Of a stretch of 6,463 nt of DNA, positions 1-5,125 are shown in pieces; position 1 is the stretch's first letter; each line of letters opens with the position of its first letter. The notes below the pieces were generated by a model. It had not been told where the DNA came from, did no database searches, and worked only from the letters and a program-made list of their open reading frames with translations. A program made the translations under genes and the position numbers. This DNA is from an uncultured Rhodospirillaceae bacterium (GTDB taxonomy: Bacteria; Pseudomonadota; Alphaproteobacteria; Rhodospirillales; UBA2165), in NCBI GenBank assembly GCA_913041095.1, contig CAJWIB010000165.1, forward strand, positions 1 through 6,463, in the 5' to 3' direction.

Positions 1-24
1 GAGAACTAGAAAAGAAACTCCATA

Positions 25-50
25 TGTCCGCTTTTGGCTATTAGCGGACA
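25..50. repeat. Inverted repeat, copy 1 (TGTCCGCT...AGCGGACA)
   Basis: The arms TGTCCGCT (25-32) and AGCGGACA (43-50) are perfect reverse complements around a 10-base loop, giving an 8-bp stem. A second version of the same arms follows about 20 bases later, which suggests a dispersed intergenic repeat family rather than chance. No T-run follows, so it does not look like an intrinsic terminator. Confidence 0.7.
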
Positions 51-68
51 CTAGGCGGCGTCAAATTA

Positions 69-97
69 ATGTCTGCTTTACCCCCGAAAGCGGACAT
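69..97. repeat. Inverted repeat, copy 2 (ATGTCTGCTTT...AAAGCGGACAT)
   Basis: The arms at 69-79 and 87-97 pair over 11 positions with a single G.T wobble (T74 with G92), around a 7-base loop. The arms match copy 1 (25-50) apart from that base, and the stem is longer. The wobble preserves pairing, which fits a structure kept at the RNA level, although one case proves nothing. Confidence 0.72.
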
Positions 98-344
98 CCA
101 ATAAAGCACCCTCAAATATTTTTATATATATTTTTCGCCCACCCATCCTTAAAAACCTAATCAGAGATTGAGTAAAACTCCATGTAAGGTCGAGATATAG
201 GGTGGTGTTTTGATATTAAAGGGGTGGGGGGTCGGGCGATGAAATAAGGAAAAAAATGAGCTGTTTTAGTGCCATTTAGTAGCTTATGCGGAAAATAACA
301 TAAAACCCGAATTTAGCGGTAAAAGCGCTCTAAGCGAGAATAAT

Positions 345-366
345 TTTGTAGGTATGTTTGTAGGTA
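345..366. repeat. Tandem 10-bp direct repeat TTTGTAGGTA
   Basis: TTTGTAGGTA occurs at 345-354 and again at 357-366, a period of 12 bases with a 2-base spacer. It lies about 50 bases beyond the 3' end of the tRNA-Ser gene. Such a position could mark an old integrase or excisionase arm site. No integrase gene is present in the window, so that reading is only a guess. Confidence 0.5.
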
Positions 367-418
367 AAAATACAATAAATATTTAACCTATTGATAATAA
401 TAGATAAAACATGGTAAA

Positions 419-508
419 TGGCGGAGAGGGTGGGATTCGAACCCACGAGACGCTTGCACGCCTGCCAGTTTTCAAGACTGGTGCCTTCAACCGCTCGGCC
501 ACCTCTCC
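419..508 (-). tRNA. tRNA-Ser (anticodon UGA)
   Basis: This is a 90-nt class II tRNA that decodes UCN serine codons, mainly UCA. The acceptor stem GGAGAGG (5' end at 508) pairs with CCTCTCC. It is followed by discriminator G and a genome-encoded CCA (419-421). The anticodon loop CTTGAAA sits on a five-base stem, with the anticodon at 472-474. The T arm is GTGGG-TTCGAAT-CCCAC, and the long variable arm is typical of serine tRNAs. It stands alone; no other tRNA is adjacent. All parts look intact. Confidence 0.98.
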
Positions 509-527
509 GTAGTACCTAAGTCATTGT

Positions 528-556
528 TCTATAATGCAAACTTAACCTGAACACAA
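528..556 (-). promoter_or_regulatory. Candidate sigma-70 promoter of tRNA-Ser
   Basis: Reading leftward, TTGTGT (551-556) is separated by exactly 17 bases from TATAGA (528-533). Transcription would start near 521, leaving a short leader of about 13 bases before the tRNA. The -35 matches consensus at three of six positions and the -10 at four. The call rests on spacing and placement more than on strength. Confidence 0.45.
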
Positions 557-718
557 TTTCCTTTTTGCAGTAGAAATCACTTTGGTCACATGATCTTAGG
601 TGGCAAGTGACTATCAGTTCACATCTTGTTCTGCAACACTTAGCCTCGTTGACAAGTTTTACGCTTTCATCGAAAATCACGGCGATCCGCTCATCTAAAC
701 ACCAAAAAATCCAAGTAG

Positions 719-1171
719 CATTTTTTTGCTTTTCCTGATCAAGCCTATCAACTTGGCCTAGACGGCAACCCGTGGGAAATTAAGTTCCCCTATGAGAATT
801 GGTTTGAGTACCCGTGAAAGATCAGGGTTATGAAACACCAACTAAACTAAGAGACTTCTGAAAAATTTATCGAGATTGGAGTATAAGCCCCCCCCAATTA
901 CAAGACCCAGTTCCAGACTATGAATGGGTAAAGATGATGGAAGGTAGAGGCCACACATGTAGATGCTTATCATTTACTTGAACAACCTGATAATGGCCCC
1001 GACTTTGAAATCGATGGACAGGTTGCCGGTGGTTTAAAAGTTTACGATGGACCAATGCAAGGTAACAATTATATTAGCACCCATGTGGAAGACGATATCA
1101 GTGTATCTTTACTCCAGCATCGGCTAATTCAGTTGGGAAAGAATATTAAAGTTGAACTGGCAAAAGGATAG
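719..1171 (+). pseudogene. Decayed protein-coding gene of unrecognised family
   Basis: A protein-like reading frame can be followed rightward but is badly broken. The first part, with NPWEIKFPYENWFEYP, runs in one frame to a TGA at 815. That frame continues through further stops at 848 (TAA) and 884 (TAA). A run of eight C residues (888-895) then marks a shift to a second frame carrying PVPDYEWVKMMEGRGHT. Around 956-960 the original frame resumes with VDAYHLLEQPDNGPDFEIDG and stays open to the TAG at 1169-1171. The composition is rich in aromatic and acidic residues, as in a real soluble protein, unlike the surrounding sequence. I do not recognise the family. No start codon or ribosome site is evident, so the 5' end is probably lost; the left limit given is simply where the frame opens. 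Confidence 0.55.
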
Positions 1172-1310
1172 AAATTGTTCATTGGTCAATTCAGGTTTTA
1201 CCGGGTTGTAGAACATGACTAACCTCCCATGAATATTGGTAGGGAAATCAGTTTATCGAATATTCCTCGAACCTGAGATTGAATCTTCGAAAGCTTATTG
1301 TTCTGGCAGG

Positions 1311-1907
1311 TTAGGCGCGTTTAACCCATATGATTGGCGCCGCCCAAAGCAGCCTGACGCCCTCGATCGCCGGCGCGTTATAGGAAATAAGTGTAAAGGT
1401 ATTTTGATCCGGTCCGGAAATCAATTTCTTGACAAAACCTTCTCCTTGATCGGTCTTCACCACGCAATCCCGGTTCAGGCATTGCTGAATATCGAAGCCG
1501 CGCCGTCTTGAACATAATAAGTAGTCCCCCGGACGATAGACTGGCAGCATCGATTCACCTTTAACTTCGATCGCAATCGGGTCGGCGTCATCAAGAGAAA
1601 AGTCAACTTCTTCATAGCCAGCACCCAACGGATTGCCATCAATGGGAATAAAACTCTCCCCTGCCGCAACACGGCCAACAACCGGAATATGTATAACTGC
1701 CGGGCCGACATCAAACCGTAACCAACTTTCGGTGACACCCAGACAATCAGCCAGACGCAGCATCGTGTCCCCACGAGGCTGATCGACTTTGCCTTGTAGA
1801 TATTTATAGACTTTTTGTTCGTTGATTTCAGCCCGACGGGCGAGTTCACGCTGAGACCAACCTTTCCAACTCAAGGCTCTCCACAAGCGCTTCGACCAAT
1901 GTTCCAT
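1311..1907 (-). CDS. LexA/CI-like repressor: XRE-type HTH plus S24 self-cleaving peptidase
   Basis: This 198-residue DNA-binding repressor probably inactivates itself by self-cleavage when RecA filaments form. Residues 4-60 form a lambda-repressor-type helix-turn-helix (WSQRELARRAEINEQKVYKYL). Residues 74-195 form the S24 domain. IPVVGRVAAGE closely matches the LexA cleavage segment, with the scissile bond Ala82-Gly83. GESMLP supplies the catalytic Ser119, and FVKKL supplies the Lys at 160. All elements needed for cleavage are present. It is not the cell's LexA, because the N-terminal domain is of XRE rather than winged-helix LexA type, so it fits a prophage CI-type or accessory regulator. 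AAAGG lies eight bases before the ATG, and a good promoter lies at 1970-1998. There is no prophage gene beside it, so it appears orphaned. Its most likely targets are its own promoter and whatever once lay to its right. Confidence 0.92.
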   Translation of the reverse strand: MEHWSKRLWRALSWKGWSQRELARRAEINEQKVYKYLQGKVDQPRGDTMLRLADCLGVTESWLRFDVGPAVIHIPVVGRVAAGESFIPIDGNPLGAGYEEVDFSLDDADPIAIEVKGESMLPVYRPGDYLLCSRRRGFDIQQCLNRDCVVKTDQGEGFVKKLISGPDQNTFTLISYNAPAIEGVRLLWAAPIIWVKRA

Positions 1908-1969
1908 TCTTATTACCTTTAAATTCTAGCTGGTCATTGGGAATGTATATTTCTTCTAATTAAGCATAT

Positions 1970-1998
1970 TTTATAGGTGTTAAAGGGCTAATCATCAA
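1970..1998 (-). promoter_or_regulatory. Candidate promoter of the S24 repressor gene
   Basis: Reading leftward, TTGATG (1993-1998) is followed after exactly 17 bases by TATAAA (1970-1975). Transcription would begin near 1963, giving a leader of roughly 55 bases before the ATG at 1907. The -35 is overlapped by an imperfect palindrome (1991-2006), which would suit autoregulation. Confidence 0.55.
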
Positions 1999-2006
1999 TC
2001 GATCAT
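1991..2006. promoter_or_regulatory. Possible operator overlapping the repressor -35
   Basis: On the minus strand ATGATC-GATT-GATGAT forms an imperfect palindrome: five of six arm positions match around a 4-base centre. It covers the -35 hexamer of the repressor promoter, the expected place for an autoregulatory operator. A further ATGATC half-site occurs near 2058. The evidence is only position and symmetry, with no second full copy seen. Confidence 0.25.
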
Positions 2007-2022
2007 ACAAGGGAGATTATAA

Positions 2023-2139
2023 TTGACCGCTTATCTGCGCAAAATTGGCATAGCAAATGATCCCGATACAGTAGAACTTGATGCAGAAATTATTGCTGAC
2101 GCTAGATTTGAGATAAATCAACCAATTCATATCTGCTAG
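2023..2139 (+). CDS. Possible small ORF divergent from the repressor, 38 aa
   Basis: A TTG-initiated frame of 38 codons (MTAYLRKIGIANDPDTVELD..., reading the start as Met) runs to a TAG at 2137-2139. GGGAG lies seven bases before the TTG, a good ribosome-site spacing. An in-frame TAA directly precedes the TTG, so no longer start is possible. The divergent position opposite a phage-type repressor is where a repressed gene would sit. The insertion-sequence relic begins right after it, so this may be the 5' end of a longer gene cut off by that element. I do not recognise the product. It could also be chance, and a perfect TATAAT at 2018-2023 would place a transcript start beyond the TTG. Confidence 0.25.
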   Translation: MTAYLRKIGIANDPDTVELDAEIIADARFEINQPIHIC

Positions 2140-2273
2140 ATCGGGTCCCAATTAAAAGCACGCGCTTGATGCGCCCTGACCCAAACGGGTTTACCGACCC
2201 TCGGCTTGACCGATTTTGCATTACATCAAGTTCACTCTGCCAAACTCTCTAACTCCTTATAATCCATATAGTC
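2140..2273 (-). mobile_element. 3' non-coding end of the IS1111-group element (relic; probable former seekRNA region)
   Basis: This stretch follows the transposase stop and resembles the downstream non-coding ends of IS1111-group elements, for example in its AACTTGATGTAATGCAAA segment. It contains two compact hairpins: GCGC/GCGC at 2162-2174 and ACCC/GGGT at 2179-2190. In the IS1111 branch of the IS110 family, the guide RNA that directs target choice (seekRNA or bridge RNA) is encoded downstream of the transposase. This would therefore be the remains of that RNA gene. The left limit is approximate because IS110-family elements lack long terminal inverted repeats. Confidence 0.5.
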
Positions 2274-2509
2274 CTATATCGCGGGAACAGTTATGGACTT
2301 CTGATACGTTCTACCTTGTTTCATCAACGCCCAGATAATACGGCCGTTCTTATTGGCCAACGCCACGGCGGCAACTTTGGCCGGTTGGCAGGCGATCATA
2401 TCATCAAGCCAGGGCATATTGATGTGCCTCGCCGTTTAGCCTGACGGATTATTGATATGGCCTTAACAATCAGTTGCCAGCGCAGATACTGGTCTCCCTG
2501 TTTAATATT
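2274..2509 (-). pseudogene. IS110-family (IS1111 group) transposase, C-terminal remnant
   Basis: Reading leftward, the sequence encodes the C-terminal end of an IS110-family transposase of the DEDD/serine type. KQGDQYLRWQLIVKAISIIRQ corresponds to the family's KRGDxYLRxLLIxGA segment. After a frameshift near 2420 comes NMPWLDDMIACQPAKVAAVA, then LANKNGRIIWALMKQG, matching the family's ALANKxARIxWALL end, and a TAG at 2274-2276. Only about 75 codons of a protein normally near 340 residues remain. The catalytic N-terminal RuvC-like half is gone, so the copy is dead. The remnant begins 10 bases beyond the stop of the flavin-kinase-like gene, showing that a deletion or rearrangement joined the two. 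Confidence 0.85.
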
Positions 2510-2519
2510 TTACCGAGAC

Positions 2520-2927
2520 CTAATCCTCATCTGGTTTTCTAAACGTAATCGTAACCGGATCACCGTCTTTAATATTGAGGGTGCTTCTCAAACTTTCACC
2601 TGACATTATTTCGACTATATTTTCTTTATGAATATTCACTTCCTCATCAGGAACTACAACGGCGCAATCATGTCCTTCAATTTGGACAGGTAATACCGTG
2701 GCAGCGCAGGACTGCAGATCCGTGGGCTGCAGTTCCACTCCTTTTTTATATTTAAGTTCATGTACCAATTTTAAATCTTCGGTGATAACCTCCAGGTTTA
2801 AAGTTCCTGGAAACGGCTCGAACCCAAGTTTTTCAGAACATTGCCTCATCACCCAGTCCAATTGAGTGAAGAATGTGGCTTGCTGTTCACCGGTAACAAC
2901 CTTGCCCGTCAGTTTCATAATATTCAT
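2520..2927 (-). CDS. DUF120 protein, archaeal CTP-dependent riboflavin kinase (RibK)-like
   Basis: This 135-residue protein resembles the archaeal CTP-dependent riboflavin kinase family, a cradle-loop barrel that makes FMN from riboflavin using CTP. Residues 35-45, GFEPFPGTLNL, match the family signature. T42 and N44 correspond, from memory of the Methanocaldococcus enzyme, to the Mg/nucleotide-binding Thr and Asn. Residues 87-93 (DCAVVVP) and 105-128 (VEIMSGESLRSTLNIKDGDP) match the family's VVP segment and C-terminal LRxxLxLKDGD segment. The length is normal. The N-terminal loop reads TGEQQATFF where archaeal members have a glycine-rich GxGEGxxF, so kinase activity is uncertain. The ATG overlaps the preceding stop by 4 nt with AGGA just upstream. 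Met4 is an alternative start that would fit archaeal N-termini. It is the last gene of the operon with the FAD protein, so a role in its cofactor supply is inferred. Confidence 0.82.
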   Translation of the reverse strand: MNIMKLTGKVVTGEQQATFFTQLDWVMRQCSEKLGFEPFPGTLNLEVITEDLKLVHELKYKKGVELQPTDLQSCAATVLPVQIEGHDCAVVVPDEEVNIHKENIVEIMSGESLRSTLNIKDGDPVTITFRKPDED

Positions 2928-3139
2928 TCTATCCTGAGCATATCCTCGCTAAATTCAACCACTTCGACTTCATATCCACCAGCCAAACCACCGAACCAGA
3001 TCGCCTCGTTCATGCCGGTCGCCTTGCGTTTGATGATGAGTTCCAGCCGTGGTTTTTTTGTGACTTGCGCTCTCCGGGCATCCAAGTAAGCTAAAATCAA
3101 TTTCCAGACCTGGCAAGAGGCACCCGGCGGTGCGTCCAC
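2924..3139 (-). CDS. Conserved-looking small protein of unknown function, 71 aa
   Basis: I do not recognise this protein. It is basic in its first half and acidic at its end, with a mostly helical-looking stretch QVWKLILAYLDARRAQV (10-26), a strand-like RLELIIKRK (31-39), and WFGGLAGGYEVEVVEF (48-63). It has one Cys, and no signal peptide or membrane segment. The stop overlaps the next ATG by 4 nt, so translational coupling with the RibK-like gene is likely. The start is doubtful. The GTG at 3139 lies 18 nt after the ferredoxin stop and has no clear ribosome site, and later candidates are TTG at residues 14 and 19 or ATG at 43. The frame is the same as the ferredoxin frame and is interrupted only by that gene's TAA, with the open stretch beginning SFTETY directly after it. 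It may therefore have once been fused to the ferredoxin, or be translated by reinitiation. Confidence 0.6.
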   Translation of the reverse strand: MDAPPGASCQVWKLILAYLDARRAQVTKKPRLELIIKRKATGMNEAIWFGGLAGGYEVEVVEFSEDMLRIE

Positions 3140-3157
3140 GTAAGTTTCGGTAAAAGA

Positions 3158-3379
3158 TTAAGTTGCCCCCCAACCAAGAGTGAGATCCCCGGCTTTTTGC
3201 TGGGTAATAGTGATCGCATTTTCCCGACAATAGAGATCACACAAATAACAAATCTGACAGTCATCTGGATAGACAATCTGCGCGGTGTTGGTTTTGGTGT
3301 CCATGCGAATGACATCGGTCGGACAGATGAGCACGCAAAGTTGGCAGCCATTGCAGTTTTCTATTTTTTCAATCGCCAT
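3158..3379 (-). CDS. 2[4Fe-4S] ferredoxin, 73 aa
   Basis: This small cytoplasmic electron carrier has two complete cluster-binding motifs: Cys9-Cys12-Cys15-Cys19-Pro (CNGCQLCVLICP) and Cys41-Cys44-Cys47-Cys51 (CQICYLCDLYC). All eight ligands are present in CxxCxxCxxxC spacing, so two [4Fe-4S] clusters are expected. The second motif lacks the usual proline after its last Cys. The length suits a minimal ferredoxin or an AprB-like subunit without its C-terminal extension. The ATG follows the flavoprotein stop by 8 nt, with a purine-rich ribosome site overlapping that stop. This argues that it is the redox partner or beta subunit of that flavoprotein. The C-terminus GWGAT resembles short Trp-containing ends I associate with ferredoxins paired with such flavoproteins; that point is from memory. 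Confidence 0.93.
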   Translation of the reverse strand: MAIEKIENCNGCQLCVLICPTDVIRMDTKTNTAQIVYPDDCQICYLCDLYCRENAITITQQKAGDLTLGWGAT

Positions 3380-3387
3380 GTCTCGCC

Positions 3388-5001
3388 CTACTCCGCAGCC
3401 TGTTGGATACGATAATCAAGTTCGCCGGGAAAGCGTGCTGGATAGCGTTCTTCATACGGCACCCTCGCATCAGGTCGCCACTCATCCGGGATCGGGTGCT
3501 TGACGAGTTTCATGCCTTCCGCGCCTGACTTAATCTTAATCCAGGCCAGCCAGTCATCATCGTTGCGCGCCGGAAAATCTTCTCGGTAATGGGTGCCACG
3601 GCTTTCGGTCCGAAAAAGCGAAGCGCGTAATTTCATCTCGGCATTGAGCAGCATGTTGATGGTTTCATGAACCGACCGCAACTCATGCGGATTACTGGCA
3701 ATCATCTTCGGCGCCAAATGATCACGCATAAATTCGATATTGGTCAGCGCTGCTTCCAGCCGGCTCTGTTCTTTGACATACAACACGTAATAAGGAATCA
3801 CGGCGTTCTGCATGATCTGCGTCACCCAAGCAGGCGTGATAACGGTCTTGCGTTCTAACGGCTCAAACATGGTTTCGTGAATCGACTTGGTTTTCAATTT
3901 AGAAATCGGCACCAGTTCAGCTGTAGCAGCAAACTCGCTCGCCTCTTCACCGGCGCAAGCCCCTTGCACAGAAGAACCACAGAAAGAAAATCCAATCCCG
4001 GCATAGAGCGTACCGCAAAGCATGGAGCCGAGACCATCACCCGCTGCATATAGTCCAGGCACATTTGAAGCGCAGGTATTATTTTGTGAGAAAATACCTT
4101 CGGCTTTATGAACCGCCAGACCCGCCGAAGAGCCACCGACCATTTTGCGTTTCTTAAATTGCATATCGGGTGGTGGTGGGGCCTGCGTGCCATCCGGCAA
4201 GGCTCCAAAAGCATAAGGCGGCGGCCCGGCCATGGGCGGCAGTTCACCCTGATGGACCCTAATTTCTTTGTCGATGTTTAATGCTCGTGCGCCATGTTTA
4301 GGCTGCCCGGTCATGAATATGCCGTGCGACGTCATATCAAATTGCTTGCGTCCGGCAGCCGGGTTTGCTGCCGGCGTGCCGTGAGCATCGATCCATTCCT
4401 TGCCGGTAATCTCAGCGCCAGCCCGATAAGCCATCGCATCGCCATCATGGGTAAGCGAGCGGATCGGAAAGCCGACCGGCTTAAAGCCGCCCGCACCGGC
4501 GCACATAATTGTTGCCTTGGCGGTGATCGTTACCGGCTTGCCATCATCCAGCGCAAAACCGACAGCGCCAATAACGCGCCCCTCGACTTGAAGCAAGGTC
4601 GTCATCATGACGCGTTCAAGCACGTTAGTTTTACTGCGGATGACATGTTTTCGAAGCATTATCCCGAATTTCGGATCATCCAGCACCCCCCAGTCTTTGA
4701 GATCCTGGAATCGCTCTTTCGAGTGATCCATCATTTTTTCTAACCAGGCACGATTGTTGAGATACTCGCCATTGAAGCTGACCGTATCGATCCAATCCTG
4801 GCGCTGGTGGCCGAGTTCTTCATCAAAAACACAAAAAGTATCGGCGAAAGGAGTTGCGCCAGAGTTACCCGGTGAGCCTTTGTCGACCAGCGTTACCTCA
4901 AAACCCTTTTGCCGCGCTGTAACAGCGGCAAAAATGCCGGCAATGCCACCGCCGATAATAAGGATATCGGTTTCGATTTCGCTTGGTATCTTTTTCGCCA
5001 T
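3388..5001 (-). CDS. FAD-dependent oxidoreductase, fumarate reductase/AprA-like flavoprotein
   Basis: This 537-residue soluble flavoprotein belongs to the FAD-binding 2 superfamily (succinate dehydrogenase/fumarate reductase flavoprotein, L-aspartate oxidase, AprA). DILIIGGGIAGIFAA (12-26) is the ADP-binding Rossmann motif. SPGNSGAT (43-50) is the FAD-contacting loop. ATIMCAGAGGF (163-173) is a further dinucleotide-fold strand. GLYAAGDGLG (316-325) is the second FAD motif. SRGTHYREDFP (467-477), followed by DDDWL, is the helical C-terminal signature of the SdhA group. A proline-rich stretch at 255-280 is unusual. There is no Tat signal or heme motif. I chose the ATG at 5001, which has AAGGG eight bases upstream and starts MAKKIPSEIETD. 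An upstream in-frame codon at 5073 would add 24 residues without family likeness. Paired with the ferredoxin, it probably reduces or oxidises an acyl-CoA or related carbonyl compound; the substrate cannot be read from the sequence. Confidence 0.9.
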   Translation of the reverse strand: MAKKIPSEIETDILIIGGGIAGIFAAVTARQKGFEVTLVDKGSPGNSGATPFADTFCVFDEELGHQRQDWIDTVSFNGEYLNNRAWLEKMMDHSKERFQDLKDWGVLDDPKFGIMLRKHVIRSKTNVLERVMMTTLLQVEGRVIGAVGFALDDGKPVTITAKATIMCAGAGGFKPVGFPIRSLTHDGDAMAYRAGAEITGKEWIDAHGTPAANPAAGRKQFDMTSHGIFMTGQPKHGARALNIDKEIRVHQGELPPMAGPPPYAFGALPDGTQAPPPPDMQFKKRKMVGGSSAGLAVHKAEGIFSQNNTCASNVPGLYAAGDGLGSMLCGTLYAGIGFSFCGSSVQGACAGEEASEFAATAELVPISKLKTKSIHETMFEPLERKTVITPAWVTQIMQNAVIPYYVLYVKEQSRLEAALTNIEFMRDHLAPKMIASNPHELRSVHETINMLLNAEMKLRASLFRTESRGTHYREDFPARNDDDWLAWIKIKSGAEGMKLVKHPIPDEWRPDARVPYEERYPARFPGELDYRIQQAAE

Positions 5002-5125
5002 GCAAATTACCCTTCCCCAAGATATCAGCCTCAACATAAGAAATGTGACGAGCGTTACCTTGACGAAGGTCAATTGCGTGATGCTTTGACCGAATATGCG
5101 ATGCCAGAAAGGTGCTAATTAATAC
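5002..5125. other. Intra-operon gap of 124 bases before the flavoprotein gene
   Basis: This is the longest gap inside the operon. It contains a short perfect palindrome, TTGAC-GAAG-GTCAA (5060-5073), and a further TTTGACC at 5085-5091. It carries no convincing -10 at proper spacing for a promoter on the minus strand. It could hold a regulator site or a processing hairpin that separates the thiolase part from the flavoprotein part. Confidence 0.3.

Larger units (their letters stand above)
1..418. other. Gene-free AT-rich stretch downstream of tRNA-Ser
   Basis: I see no credible coding region here on either strand; the frames are broken by frequent stops. The stretch holds two related inverted repeats near its left edge and a short tandem repeat near its right edge, listed separately. 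It also has an AT-rich tract at about 115-136 and a G-rich tract at about 220-236. Lying directly 3' of a tRNA gene, it is a typical place for integrated elements, but no integrase or intact element is visible. Confidence 0.6.

Noticed and set aside
1..418. CRISPR array or integrase gene
   Set aside because: The repeats are too few and too short for CRISPR, and all frames here are broken by stops.
520..725. Open minus-strand frame containing LDERIAVIFDESVKLVNEA
   Set aside because: No start codon with a ribosome site, odd Cys-rich continuation, and overlap with the tRNA promoter. Too weak to call a gene remnant.
1172..1310. Possible terminator after the repressor gene
   Set aside because: Only weak TCGAA/TTCGA pairings are present, with no GC-rich stem followed by a T-run.
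1236..1511. Plus-strand 91-codon frame with a GTG start
   Set aside because: About 200 bases lie antisense inside the well-supported S24 repressor gene; no family likeness and no ribosome site.
4294..4743. Plus-strand 149-codon frame opposite the flavoprotein gene
   Set aside because: It is a shadow of the intact flavoprotein frame, with arginine/histidine-rich composition typical of antisense reading.
5002..5073. 24-residue N-terminal extension of the flavoprotein from an upstream start
   Set aside because: The extension has no family likeness. The ATG at 5001 has a proper ribosome site and starts just before the FAD-binding motif at the usual distance.
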